Source: Flavobacterium noncentrifugens
GTDB lineage: Bacteria > Bacteroidota > Bacteroidia > Flavobacteriales > Flavobacteriaceae
NCBI RefSeq assembly: GCF_900100375.1
Contig: NZ_FNEZ01000004.1
Coordinates: forward strand, 124,001-188,000
Direction of reading: 5' to 3'
DNA length: 64,000 nucleotides
Positions 26,301 through 36,865 of the stretch are shown here, piece after piece. Every line of letters begins with the position of its first letter. Position 1 is the stretch's first letter. A program made the translations under genes and the position numbers. The notes below the pieces were generated by a model that saw nothing but the letters and a program-made list of their open reading frames with translations, was not told the origin of the DNA and ran no database searches.

Positions 26301-27674
26301 ATCAGTACGAGCGCTGGTGCGGAAGTCCAGAAACCATTGGCAACTGTCGTCATCGGCGGATTGATCACAGCGACTTTGTTAACCTTGATCGTACTTCCGG
26401 TGTTGTATTATTTCTTTGAAAAAGGATTTAAGGCTCAAGCCAATGTGACTGCGATCGGGTTGATTTTCATCGGATGTTTTATTTGTGAAAATGCTTCGGC
26501 CCAGCAAACACCGATGACACTCGAACAGGCGGAAAGCATCGGGATCAAAAACAACCGATCGATCCATGTTTCCGAGCTTGATTTGAAAATGAATACGCAG
26601 CTCATCCGTACTGCATTTGATATTCCAAAAACAGAACTTACCGGAACATTCGGACAAATCAGTTCAAATGCCCAGGATAAAAATATCGGCATTTCGCAAA
26701 GCATCAATCCGTTTAAAATTGGTGCAACCCGAAAGCTTTTACAGGAAAACAGCAATGCAAGTGCGTTGCAACTTGAAGCCACGAAACAGGAAATCCTTTT
26801 TGAAATCCGAAATGCCTGGAACAACATTTTATTTTACCAGCACCAGATTTTAACGTTGGGCGAACATGGAAAAGTCATGGACAAATTCGTGAAATCGGCG
26901 GAGCTAAAATTCCGCGTAGGCGAAACCAATTCCCTTGAAAAAAACATTGCAGGCGCCAAGCAGCAAGAATTTAGACAGCGTGTGAAACAAAATGAAGCGC
27001 TGCTGCGGATTGAAAAATCGAAGTTGAAAATGCTATTGAACGCTACTCAAGATTTTATCCTTTTAGATTCTGAATTTGTTCCATTGGTTTTTAACCTGAA
27101 AGGCGACAGCACATTGATCGGGCAGAGCACTGCGGCAAAATTGGCTGAAAAGCAAATCCAGATTGCCGAAGCAAATACCAAAGCCGAGCGCGCCAATTTA
27201 TATCCGGATATTTCCGCTGGCTATTTCATTCAGTCGATTGCCGGAAGCCAGGAAGTAAATGGAACGCCGGTTAATTATGACAATGCGCTGCGGTTTCAGG
27301 GATTTACGGTCGGGCTTTCCCTGCCAGTTTTTAGCGGAAGCATTTCGGCAAAAGCCAAAGCTGCAAAAATCGGCATCGAACGCGAAAAGGAAAATACCGC
27401 TTATGTCAAGGCGCAGCTCGGCATCAGGCTTTCAGAAGAAATGGAGCAGTTTCAAACGGCACAATCTGAAATTGAATATTTCAAAACATCAGGCGCGCCA
27501 AATGCTGAAAAAATCCTTGGCAATGCTACAAAATCTTACCAAAACGGCGATATTTCTTATGTAGAATATACACAAAATATTGAAACTGCTACCGCCATTT
27601 TACTGCGGTACAGTGAAGCCATTTATAAGTACAACCAAACGGTGATTAACATTCGTTACCTTATCAACCAATAA
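23328..27674 (+). CDS. CusA/CzcA-family heavy-metal RND pump fused to a TolC-like outer-membrane domain
   Basis: This 1448-residue protein starts at the ATG at 23328; the frame is open upstream only to a TTG with an unlikely leader. Residues 1-~1035 form a complete RND pump: TLPIDALPDITNNQVQI, the periplasmic porter loops, TM4 motif GAIDFGLIVDGAVIIVEA and GGEFIPTLDEGD. An internal signal-like segment (AIGLIFIGCFICENASAQ, possible cut after Ala1058) then leads to about 390 residues of outer-membrane efflux protein repeats (MTLEQAESIGIKNN onward, coiled-coil hairpins). Fused CusA-CusC proteins are known in Bacteroidota. With the adaptor gene 8 bases downstream this is a full tripartite exporter for Cu/Ag or Zn/Co/Cd; the metal is not decided. 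Confidence 0.92.
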   Translation: MLEKIIHFSIGNKFIIGLFTLVLVALGSYSLYTLPIDALPDITNNQVQIITTSPKLATQEVEQFITYPIEQSVKSIPGVIELRSISRFGLSVVTVVFEESTDIYWARAQIGESIKEAEESIPANAGRPELAPVSTGLGEIYQYVVFPKKGFESQFNATDLRTIQDWIIKPQLMGTKGVAEVNTLGGYLKQYEIAVQPDKLKSMNTTITEIFDALENNNENTGGAYIDKKPYAYFIRGIGMVNGIDDIKKIVVKNQNGIPILIRDVADVRIGSSIRYGAVTKDGKGEEVTGMVMMLKGQNSGEVVALVKKKMEQIKKSLPNGVSIEPFMDRTKLVDRAISTVERNLIEGALIVIFVLVLLLGNWRAGLVVASVIPLALLFAISMMKLFGVSGNLMSLGAIDFGLIVDGAVIIVEATLFGLEHIASKKRLTQTEMDEEVAKSTGKMMKSAAFGQIIILIVYLPILSLTGIEGKMFGPMAQTVSFAIIGAFLLSLTYVPMVSSLVLDKQTGHKHNISDKIINTLYKWYAPILNKALKMKNAVIAIAVVLFALALIVFNNLGGEFIPTLDEGDIATHLIIASGSSLSQEIEATTKAEKILKAKFPEIKMIVTKIGSAEIPTDPMPVEAGDMIILLKDRSEWTSAETKEELMEKMEAALADIPGASTEFSQPIQMRFNELMTGVRSDVAVKIFGDDIDLLVSKGDEALKIINGVEGVSDAKAERVAGLPQITIRYNKDKLALYGLKIGDLNKVISMGFAGEVAGVVYEGEKRFDLVVRLDESSRGDISNIKSLFVTLPSGNQIPLEQIADVAYEDGPMQISREDGKRRIVVGFNVRGRDISSVVAEIGKLLDARLKMPEGYYITYGGQFENLVDANKRLAIALPVALGLILVLLYFTFRSLKQSLLIFTAIPLSAIGGVFALWLRDMPFSISAGVGFIALFGVAVLNGIVLIGYFNQLKSEGMENLEQRIKEGTKVRLRPVMMTAAVASLGFLPMAISTSAGAEVQKPLATVVIGGLITATLLTLIVLPVLYYFFEKGFKAQANVTAIGLIFIGCFICENASAQQTPMTLEQAESIGIKNNRSIHVSELDLKMNTQLIRTAFDIPKTELTGTFGQISSNAQDKNIGISQSINPFKIGATRKLLQENSNASALQLEATKQEILFEIRNAWNNILFYQHQILTLGEHGKVMDKFVKSAELKFRVGETNSLEKNIAGAKQQEFRQRVKQNEALLRIEKSKLKMLLNATQDFILLDSEFVPLVFNLKGDSTLIGQSTAAKLAEKQIQIAEANTKAERANLYPDISAGYFIQSIAGSQEVNGTPVNYDNALRFQGFTVGLSLPVFSGSISAKAKAAKIGIEREKENTAYVKAQLGIRLSEEMEQFQTAQSEIEYFKTSGAPNAEKILGNATKSYQNGDISYVEYTQNIETATAILLRYSEAIYKYNQTVINIRYLINQ

Positions 27675-27682
27675 ATTACAAC

Positions 27683-28912
27683 ATGAAAATATTTAAAAAT
27701 ACCATCGTTCAGACTTCAGCAATTGCAATGCTCTTGCTTTGTTTTGGATGTGGAAAAAAAGAAGAAAAGTTGCCCGCTGAAGTAAAAACGGAAACGACGC
27801 AAAAACCTGAACACGAAAGCAATATCAAAGAAGTCGAACTCAACGAAGCGCAATACAATGCTTCTGAAATTGTGCTTGGAACCTTTACGCCAAAAAACCT
27901 GAGTGAAGTCATCAATGCTAACGGATACACGAAATTGCCGCCACAAAACCAGGCCGACGTTTCGGTTTTTGTTTCTGGAATTGTCAAAACCATAGCGATT
28001 ATCGAAGGACAAAAAGTGAAGAAAGGACAATTGATCGCAACTGTTGAAAGTCCGGAATTTACGCGCATGCAGGAACAATATTTAACTTCAAAAAGCAATC
28101 TGGAATTCCTGAAACTCGAATATGAAAGACAGCGCATCCTGAGCGAGGAAGAAGTCAATTCGAAGAAAATTTTCCAGAAAACCAAATCGGAATATGAGAT
28201 CGAAAAATCGCGGTTCAATTCGTTAAAGCATCAGTTGCAGACGCTGAATATTAATACAGGTGCCACGCCATCATCAACAGTTCCGGTGCTTGCGCCGATT
28301 TCGGGATTTATTACAGAGGTCAATATCAAGATCGGAAGCAATGTCGAAGCCGGAAAACCGTTGCTCAGCATTGTTGACAATTCGCAATTGCACGTCGATT
28401 TATTGGTGTATGAAAAAGACCTTCACAAAGTCAAAACCGGGCAAAATGTAAGGTTTGTATTGACGAACCAGGACAATTCTGAAATCAGCGGGAAAATCTT
28501 CAGCGTTGGGAAAGCGTTTGAAAATGAAACCAAATCGGTTGCCGTACATGCCGATATTGCAAACGACAAACAGCAGCTCATTCCCGGAATGTATGTCAAC
28601 GCACTGATCGACGTGGGCGCAAATACCGTAAACGCTTTGCCAGTCGATGCCATTGTAAAAGCCGAAGGGCGCGAGTTTGTCTTTATCCTTGAAAATATCG
28701 ATGAAGAAGATTCTGCCAAGGACAAAAATGTAAAAATCAAAACCTATCATTTCCAAAGAATTGAAATCAAAACCGGAACGGCCCAACTTGGATTTGTACA
28801 GGCTTCCGTTTTACAGGAAATTCCGGCCGATGCTAAAATCGTACTGAAAGGCGCTTATTATATCCAGAGCCACCTGCTGAAAAGTGAAGGCGGCGGCGGT
28901 CACGAACATTAA
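27683..28912 (+). CDS. RND periplasmic adaptor lipoprotein (CusB/CzcB-like)
   Basis: This 409-residue membrane-fusion protein has a lipoprotein signal ending LCFGC (Cys23). The barrel-sandwich hybrid halves are visible in VSGIVKTIAIIEGQKVKKGQ and APISGFITEVNIKIGSNVEA, separated by a coiled-coil hairpin (about residues 125-190). A beta-barrel and membrane-proximal domain follow, and a His-rich end GGGGHEH may bind metal. It links the inner-membrane pump to the outer-membrane channel. It is the last gene of the metal-efflux operon. Confidence 0.92.
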   Translation: MKIFKNTIVQTSAIAMLLLCFGCGKKEEKLPAEVKTETTQKPEHESNIKEVELNEAQYNASEIVLGTFTPKNLSEVINANGYTKLPPQNQADVSVFVSGIVKTIAIIEGQKVKKGQLIATVESPEFTRMQEQYLTSKSNLEFLKLEYERQRILSEEEVNSKKIFQKTKSEYEIEKSRFNSLKHQLQTLNINTGATPSSTVPVLAPISGFITEVNIKIGSNVEAGKPLLSIVDNSQLHVDLLVYEKDLHKVKTGQNVRFVLTNQDNSEISGKIFSVGKAFENETKSVAVHADIANDKQQLIPGMYVNALIDVGANTVNALPVDAIVKAEGREFVFILENIDEEDSAKDKNVKIKTYHFQRIEIKTGTAQLGFVQASVLQEIPADAKIVLKGAYYIQSHLLKSEGGGGHEH

Positions 28913-28946
28913 AAAGGCAAAAGCGAATTTTAAATTATAGTGCAGC

Positions 28947-29018
28947 AGGGCTTCATACAAATCACCGCTTAAACCTAATAATTTGGCAAATGCAATTTCG
29001 TTGAAGCCTTGTTTTTTT
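28947..29018 (+). terminator. Possible long-loop terminator after the adaptor gene
   Basis: AGGGCTTCA (28947-28955) can pair with TGAAGCCTT (29002-29010) through one G-U pair; the loop is 46 bases and seven T follow after one G. The long loop makes this tentative. Confidence 0.4.
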
Positions 29019-29121
29019 AATGCGTTTCCGTTAATCGCTATAAATTAAAGTAAAATTGTGTAATGAAAACGAGAACGCCTGTAGTATTTTTAGTCTTCAA
29101 ATTCGAAAATAAAAGCATTTC

Positions 29122-29547
29122 ATGGATAGGCATCATACAACAAAAACACAAAATATTTTCAGGATTTTGCTCGGACTGATGCTGGTCATCGCCGGAACCG
29201 GTCATCTCGCTTTTGCAAGGATTGAATTTCAGGCACAGGTTCCCGATTGGGTGCCGATGGACAAAGATTTAACCGTAGTGCTTTCGGGTATTGTCGAAAT
29301 TCTGTTAGGTTTGGTCATCATTTTTGCAAAGCGTTACCGCATACAAATCGGCATTTTTGCAGCCGTATTTTTCGTGATGGTTTTTCCCGGAAATATTGCA
29401 CAATACTTAAATGAACGCGATGCTTTCGGATTGAATTCCGATTCGCTGCGGATCATGCGTTTGTTCTTTCAGCCGGTTTTGATCTTCTGGGCTTTGTGGG
29501 CGAGCGGCGCATGGGATCATTTGCACAGGCATAAGGGTAATGTTTAA
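29122..29547 (+). CDS. DoxX-like small membrane protein
   Basis: This 141-residue protein has four predicted membrane helices (LLGLMLVIAGTGHLAF, VVLSGIVEILLGLVIIF, IGIFAAVFFVMVFPGNIAQY, PVLIFWALWASGAW). The pattern RILLGLMLVIAGTGHL with QVPDWVP between helices 1 and 2 is typical of DoxX/SURF4-like proteins of this size. Functions proposed for the family concern respiratory or redox membrane processes; none can be assigned here. Its stop overlaps that of the convergent sulfurtransferase gene by four bases. Confidence 0.75.
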   Translation: MDRHHTTKTQNIFRILLGLMLVIAGTGHLAFARIEFQAQVPDWVPMDKDLTVVLSGIVEILLGLVIIFAKRYRIQIGIFAAVFFVMVFPGNIAQYLNERDAFGLNSDSLRIMRLFFQPVLIFWALWASGAWDHLHRHKGNV

Positions 29548-30398
29548 GTATTCGTTGCGATTGGTTTTTCATTTCGCGACCATTCACTCCACGAACCCAC
29601 ATACAAATTCGGGATTTTGAGTCCGGCGTAATCCATGGCTAAAAGCGTGTGGCAGGCAGTAACTCCGGAACCACAATGCACGGCAATATTTTCAGGATCA
29701 GTTCCGTTAAGCGCCCTTTCATATTTGGATCTGAGCACTTCAGGCGACAAAAATTCCCCGTTAGCATTTAAGTTTTCAGCAAACGGAATGTTAATTGCTC
29801 CAGGAATGTGTCCGGCAACCAAATCAATGGGTTCTGTTTTTCCGTCGTAGCGGATGGGTTCGCGGACATCAATTACGATTGATTTTGGATCTGATGCAAA
29901 TGCTTCAACTTCTTTGATGCCAACAGTCGGAAGTTTCCAGGAATCCACTGGGTACGGATTAACTTTTTGCGGAATCACCAAATGATCATCCATCGGAAGA
30001 TTTGCTTGCAGCGCTGCCTGAAATCCGCCATTCAACACCTGGACTTTTTCAAATCCTGCCGATTTTAACATCCACCAAAATCGCGCTGCGGCATTGGCGC
30101 CGTTTTTCCGGTCGTAAATGATGATATGATCGTCTTTTGAAATTCCAAGACTAATAAGTGTTTCTCCAAATTTTTCAATTTTCGGCAACGGATGCCTTCC
30201 GCCATTAGCGGCATTTTCAGGAACTTCCGCCAATTGGGAATCGAGATCGAGGTACAATGCATTTTGAAGATGCAATTGATCGTAATCTTGTCGGGCGGCA
30301 GCACCATTTCCGGCTTCAGCTATGATGATTTTTTGCGTCTGATATAAATTGGCCAAAGCCTGAGCCTGAATGATTGAAGGAATATTTTCAGATTTCAT
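29544..30398 (-). CDS. sseA: 3-mercaptopyruvate sulfurtransferase (two rhodanese domains)
   Basis: This 284-residue protein has two tandem rhodanese domains: an inactive N-terminal one (about 15-135, with HIIIYDRKNGANAAARFWWML) and a catalytic C-terminal one (about 160-280). The active loop is HCGSGVTACHT with Cys242. The CGSGVTA form is characteristic of mercaptopyruvate sulfurtransferases rather than thiosulfate rhodaneses. It transfers sulfur from 3-mercaptopyruvate to thiols or cyanide in the cytoplasm. It is monocistronic and convergent with the DoxX-like gene. The symbol is by similarity. Confidence 0.88.
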   Translation of the reverse strand: MKSENIPSIIQAQALANLYQTQKIIIAEAGNGAAARQDYDQLHLQNALYLDLDSQLAEVPENAANGGRHPLPKIEKFGETLISLGISKDDHIIIYDRKNGANAAARFWWMLKSAGFEKVQVLNGGFQAALQANLPMDDHLVIPQKVNPYPVDSWKLPTVGIKEVEAFASDPKSIVIDVREPIRYDGKTEPIDLVAGHIPGAINIPFAENLNANGEFLSPEVLRSKYERALNGTDPENIAVHCGSGVTACHTLLAMDYAGLKIPNLYVGSWSEWSRNEKPIATNT

Positions 30399-30521
30399 AA
30401 AAATTTAATTGGATGTAAATCGCTGGCCGGCTACGAATTGTGCAACAACAAACGAAAACGTTATAATGACCACGAAAATACGCTATTGTATTTTTACATC
30501 ATTATAAAAAATCATTAAGCT

Positions 30522-30680
30522 ATGAAAAATATTTACACTTCAGAAAACGAGTTTTTGCCTTGGGAAGAAAATCTTCTGGAAACCAGTTATGAAAATGACG
30601 GCGACAGCATCAACAATGAAAAGATCGAAGAAAACAGCAGTTACGATATGTACAACTTTTTTCCCGATGCTGCATTCTGA
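30522..30680 (+). CDS. Possible 52-residue acidic protein
   Basis: ATG at 30522 opens 52 codons ending at TGA 30680. The product is acidic, rich in Glu, Asn and Tyr, without signal or membrane segment (it starts MKNIYTSENEFLPWEENLLE). I recognise no family. It fills an otherwise empty 379-base gap between the sulfurtransferase gene and the luciferase-like gene. Codon use looks like the neighbours (GAA, AAC, GAT). There is no terminator directly behind. The reality of the gene is uncertain; conservation in relatives would decide it. Confidence 0.45.
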   Translation: MKNIYTSENEFLPWEENLLETSYENDGDSINNEKIEENSSYDMYNFFPDAAF

Positions 30681-30777
30681 ATAAAATAGGAATTTGATAT
30701 AGCGGAATTGATAAATTTTTTACAAAGCAAATACCAATGCCGGTTTTAGGCTGTAATTTTACGGAAAACTAAAATTC

Positions 30778-31782
30778 ATGGCTTCTAAAAATATACAATT
30801 ATCCGTGCTTGACCTGGCAATGGTGCCACAGGGGAGCACTCCGGCCGCGACATTCGAAAAAACTGCGGCTCTTGCAGCACACGCCGAAAATCTCGGTTAC
30901 AAAAGATACTGGCTTGCAGAACACCACAATATGGAAGGCATTGCATCAAGCGCGACTTCGCTGCTTATTGGCATGGTGGCTTCAAAAACAAAAACAATCA
31001 GGGTGGGCTCTGGCGGCATTATGCTTCCAAACCACGCGCCGTTAATGGTTGCGGAACAGTTTGGAACTTTGGCAACTTTATATCCAGACCGTATTGATCT
31101 CGGACTCGGGCGCGCTCCGGGAACTGACCAACTCACAGCAAGTGCTTTGCGCCGTGATCCGCGTGCCGCGATGGATTTTCCGGACAATGTCAAAGAACTT
31201 CAGAAATATTTATCGGCATCAAACAGTACTGCTGCCGTTCGGGCGATTCCCGGCGAAGGTCTGGATATTCCGATCTGGATTTTAGGTTCGAGTACCGACA
31301 GCGCTTATCTGGCTGCAGATATGGGATTGCCGTATGCGTTTGCCAGCCATTTTGCGCCTGCACAATTGTTTGATGCGATTGCGATTTACCGTAAAAACTT
31401 CAAGCCTTCAGAGCATTTAAAAGAACCTTATGTGATGGCTTGCGTCAATGCGATTGCGGCTGATACCGATCATGAAGCGGCACAGCTGGCAACATCATTT
31501 AAAAAATTATTCCTCGGGATCCTGACCGGAAAAAGGCGAAAATTGGGGCCTCCGGAAGATCCGGAAAATTTCATGGATCCGATGGAAGAAGCGGCTTTAC
31601 AGCAAATGATACGGTTTTCATTTGTGGGCGGGCCGGAGAAGATCCGTATGGAAATCCAACGCTTTCTTGAAGTGACCAAAGTAGATGAACTGATGGTGAC
31701 TTCGCCGGTTTACGACCATAGTGCAAGGCTTTATTCGTATGAAATCCTTGCGGGATTACAGACAGAAGGATTGCATTACTAA
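30778..31782 (+). CDS. Luciferase-like (LLM class) flavin-dependent oxidoreductase
   Basis: This 334-residue enzyme shows the bacterial-luciferase-like TIM barrel. It has [20 protein letters not shown] near the start, then [20 protein letters not shown] and [17 protein letters not shown], all typical of the YhbW subgroup. The C-terminal part [17 protein letters not shown] is also normal. It uses reduced FMN supplied by a separate reductase for a monooxygenation or hydride transfer of unknown substrate. It is monocistronic; a hairpin shared with PUL 2 lies after its stop. Confidence 0.88.
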   Translation: MASKNIQLSVLDLAMVPQGSTPAATFEKTAALAAHAENLGYKRYWLAEHHNMEGIASSATSLLIGMVASKTKTIRVGSGGIMLPNHAPLMVAEQFGTLATLYPDRIDLGLGRAPGTDQLTASALRRDPRAAMDFPDNVKELQKYLSASNSTAAVRAIPGEGLDIPIWILGSSTDSAYLAADMGLPYAFASHFAPAQLFDAIAIYRKNFKPSEHLKEPYVMACVNAIAADTDHEAAQLATSFKKLFLGILTGKRRKLGPPEDPENFMDPMEEAALQQMIRFSFVGGPEKIRMEIQRFLEVTKVDELMVTSPVYDHSARLYSYEILAGLQTEGLHY

Positions 31783-31825
31783 ATAAATCTGAGAAATCCA
31801 CGCTTCACAAATACACATTAAAACA

Positions 31826-31855
31826 AAATCCCCGATAATTGCTTACCGGGGATTT
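31826..31855. terminator. Terminator at the end of the PUL 2 operon
   Basis: AAATCCCCG (31826-31834) pairs with CGGGGATTT (31847-31855). On the minus strand it is followed by TTTGTTTT, so it ends the leftward PUL 2 transcript; on the plus strand it can also stop the luciferase-like transcript. Confidence 0.75.
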
Positions 31856-31893
31856 CTCAATTTAAATTAAAATAAAAATCTAAAAACTTAAAC

Positions 31894-33093
31894 TTACTCT
31901 TTGATTAGTTTTACTGTCGAAGTGGTATTTCCGGCTGATACTTTTGCGAAATAAATGCCGCTTTGTAGGGCCGAAGCATCAATGGCAGCTTCGGTTGCAT
32001 TTGGATTGATGCTGATGACTTTTTTTCCTGTAACATCTACAACCTTAATGTTTTCAATCACTCCATTTGAAGTTCTGATGTTCCATTGGTTTTGAGTCGG
32101 ATTTGGGAATGCTGCGAATTTATTTTTCTCAAACGAACTTGCTGTCAATGGTGCGCCAAAGCTATAAGCGCCGCTATCATAATTAAATGCCACGCTATAA
32201 TCCCCGGCAGTACATACGAAAGAATCCGGGCTGTCTAAAATCGCAGTTCCACTTGGAAATGCCGTTGCACCCCAATTTACAGCCCAGGAATTGTTTGCCC
32301 TGAATTTTGCATTGTCTGCCAAAAGCGTTATGCTGCCTTTCGTATAATTGATTCCGTCGACAGTCGACAATTGATTGGCATCAACCTGCGGATCATTCGG
32401 CCATCCGCCGGCAGCAGGCCCAACGACAGCTACACCTGGGAAAGAGAATGTATATTCTGCCGTAGTCCTGTTGAAAGTAATATTGTATTTTCCATCTGAC
32501 GGAACTGTGATTGCTGCACCGTCCAAGGTTCCTGTTCCTGATGGAAAAGCATCTCCGCCCCAATTCGTTGTTGCTGTCCAGGTGTGGTCCTGACGGAATT
32601 TTAGCGCGCCAAGCAGCAACGGCACACGGTTTAAAATATAATGGATTCCATCGGTTGTAGTCATATCCGTATCTGCATCCCATCCGCCTGGAGTTGCCGT
32701 TCCGATGATTCCAACTACAGTGAAAACATTTTGCTGCAGTACGAAACTGTAATCGCCTGTTGTGCTGTTAAAAGCCACATTGTAAACACCAGGAGTGGAA
32801 GTAAAGCCGTTTCCATCGATTATTGCAGTTCCGCTTGGAAAAGCAGTTCCGCCCCAGTTGTATGGCAAAGCCCACGAATTATTCCCGCGGAATTTTACTG
32901 CGCCGTTGACAAGTGCCAGGTTGTTGAGTGTCCAATGTTCACCATCTGTCGAGCTCATGACATGCGTGTCAGTTTGCGGATCATTTGGCCAGCCTTGTGG
33001 CGTTCCGCTGCCAACAAGGGCAACCGAAGAAAGTTGTGCATTTGCAAATGCCATTGCAAAAAGACACACGAGAAATGTGGTAATTTTTTTCAT
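31894..33093 (-). CDS. SusF-like triple starch-binding-type protein with T9SS sorting tail
   Basis: This 399-residue protein has a signal peptide (AMAFANA). Three homologous units of about 95 residues follow, at about 22-117, 118-218 and 219-312. Each contains VG-x-(T/P)GGW or QGW, a DGxxYT/HW strand, then AxKFRxxxxW and WGGxAFPSG. The unit matches the C-terminal domain of the SusE-like protein in the same operon. The last ~75 residues are a type A T9SS sorting domain (AAFPNPTQNQWNI, GIYFAKVSAG, KLIKE). SusE and SusF are normally lipoproteins; this one should instead cross the outer membrane by T9SS. It is the last gene of PUL 2. Starch binding is inferred from similarity. Confidence 0.82.
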   Translation of the reverse strand: MKKITTFLVCLFAMAFANAQLSSVALVGSGTPQGWPNDPQTDTHVMSSTDGEHWTLNNLALVNGAVKFRGNNSWALPYNWGGTAFPSGTAIIDGNGFTSTPGVYNVAFNSTTGDYSFVLQQNVFTVVGIIGTATPGGWDADTDMTTTDGIHYILNRVPLLLGALKFRQDHTWTATTNWGGDAFPSGTGTLDGAAITVPSDGKYNITFNRTTAEYTFSFPGVAVVGPAAGGWPNDPQVDANQLSTVDGINYTKGSITLLADNAKFRANNSWAVNWGATAFPSGTAILDSPDSFVCTAGDYSVAFNYDSGAYSFGAPLTASSFEKNKFAAFPNPTQNQWNIRTSNGVIENIKVVDVTGKKVISINPNATEAAIDASALQSGIYFAKVSAGNTTSTVKLIKE

Positions 33094-33146
33094 GATTGTA
33101 ATTAAATTTGGTTAATAATAAAGTTGGTCAATAGAATTTATAGCTC

Positions 33147-35342
<2,196 letters not shown>

Positions 35343-35354
35343 CTAGTGATTCGA

Positions 35355-36737
35355 TTAATTTTTCAGTATGATATACTGATAAGGCGAAAGTGTAATATCT
35401 GTTGACAATGCAAATGATTCGCCGGTAAATGCATCTTTCCACGCAATTCCGGAAAGGGAAGCAGGAGCGATAAAATTGGTAGTTCCGGCTGACAAATTTG
35501 AAAGCACGAGCACTTTTTCACTGCCTTTTTCCATAGTGAAAGCACTGATTTTTGTGCTGCTGTAACCTGTATAAGCGCCGGTTTTAACTGCGTTGCTCGA
35601 ACTTCTGAAGGCGATGATCTTTTTGTATTGTGCCAACACATCGGCATTTGCGGTGGTCCAGTCGATTGGCGTATGGGTGAAAAACGGAATCCTGCTGGCA
35701 TAACCGATTTCCTGTCCGTTGTAGATCATAGGAATTGATTTCATGTAAGCGGCAACGACGAAAGTGGCAATTGATCCTTTCAATCCGCCAAACAATTCCA
35801 ACGGCGTTCCATCGGTCACGTTTACGTCATGATTTGTCGTGTACCTCACAATGCGGCGCGACTCATTATAATTGGTTGCATATTCCGCAGCATTGGCATC
35901 CTGGATCGTTGTCGCCGGAAGGTTTTCGAGGAATTTTTTCTTCAATGCCGAAAAATAAGCAAAGCCAAAAGTGTAGTCGAAGCCCACGGCGAAATGGTTT
36001 TGTCTGGTTCCTTCAGCAAACATGATCAGGTTTTGGTTTTTGATGCTACGAATCTTCGTGATGGCATCTGACCAGAAATTCTGCGGAACATTGTCTGCAA
36101 AATCACATCGGAATCCGTCAATATTTGCGTTGTAAACCCAGTAGGACATCGCATCGATCATCGCATTCCGCATGTCCTGGTTGTCATAATTGAGTTGCGC
36201 CACGTCGTTAAAATTCGTACCCGGAGGAGAAATAATATTTCCGGCATCATTTTTTGCATACCAATCCGGATGATCTGTAATCCATTGGTTGTCCCAGGCC
36301 GTGTGATTGGCAACCCAGTCTAAGATAACCGCCATGTTTTTTTTATGTGCTTCTTCTACCAATGTGCGCAAATCTTGTAAAGTCCCAAATTCGGTGTTGA
36401 CCGCTTTGTAATCTTTTACGGCATACGGAGAACCGAGCCCACCCGCATTATTTAAAATGCCCACCGGATAAACCGGCATCAGGTAAATAACATTGGCTCC
36501 AAGCTCCTGAATCTGCGAAAGCCTATCGGTTACGCCCTGCAGATTGCCATTCTGGCTAAAAGCACGAATATTGACCTGATAAATTACAGCATCCTGGCTA
36601 TTTGGCATGTTTGTAAATGCGGTTCCGTATTGTTCGTACGGAGCAACTGCTTTAGGGGCGCCATTATCGTCATCGCTGCACGAAGTCATTGCAAAAGGAA
36701 CAAGCAGCGCCAGGGCGAGATATAAATATGATTTCAT
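35355..36737 (-). CDS. GH13 alpha-amylase lipoprotein (SusG-like)
   Basis: This 460-residue lipoprotein has the signal FAMTSC (Cys20) followed by SDDDNGA, an acidic stretch of the type that exports lipoproteins to the surface in Bacteroidota. GH13 motifs are DWVANHTAWD, DGFRCDFAD with nucleophile Asp212, FAEGT with acid Glu242 and TNHDVN with Asp304. There is no inserted CBM58 as in Bacteroides SusG, so it is shorter. It should cut starch or maltodextrin at the cell surface. It lies 128 bases after the susE-like gene, with a strong hairpin in that gap. Confidence 0.92.
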   Translation of the reverse strand: MKSYLYLALALLVPFAMTSCSDDDNGAPKAVAPYEQYGTAFTNMPNSQDAVIYQVNIRAFSQNGNLQGVTDRLSQIQELGANVIYLMPVYPVGILNNAGGLGSPYAVKDYKAVNTEFGTLQDLRTLVEEAHKKNMAVILDWVANHTAWDNQWITDHPDWYAKNDAGNIISPPGTNFNDVAQLNYDNQDMRNAMIDAMSYWVYNANIDGFRCDFADNVPQNFWSDAITKIRSIKNQNLIMFAEGTRQNHFAVGFDYTFGFAYFSALKKKFLENLPATTIQDANAAEYATNYNESRRIVRYTTNHDVNVTDGTPLELFGGLKGSIATFVVAAYMKSIPMIYNGQEIGYASRIPFFTHTPIDWTTANADVLAQYKKIIAFRSSSNAVKTGAYTGYSSTKISAFTMEKGSEKVLVLSNLSAGTTNFIAPASLSGIAWKDAFTGESFALSTDITLSPYQYIILKN

Positions 36738-36777
36738 AATTGTTTATTGTTTATAGGCTTTGTATTTTATTTTTAAT

Positions 36778-36807
36778 ACACTTCCCCGAATCAAAACGGA
36801 GAAGTGT
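36778..36807 (-). other. Intra-operon RNA hairpin between susE-like and amylase genes
   Basis: On the minus strand ACACTTCtCCG pairs with CGGgGAAGTGT (11 bp, one U-G) around TTTTGATT. The downstream sequence is ATTAAAAA, without a real T run. It may stabilise the upstream mRNA or partly stop transcription. It occupies the same place in the operon as the terminator-like hairpin of PUL 1. Confidence 0.6.
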
Positions 36808-36865
36808 TTAAAAAAACTAACTAACTCAAATTGATTATTTTAAAACCTGTATGTAAATGAATTTT

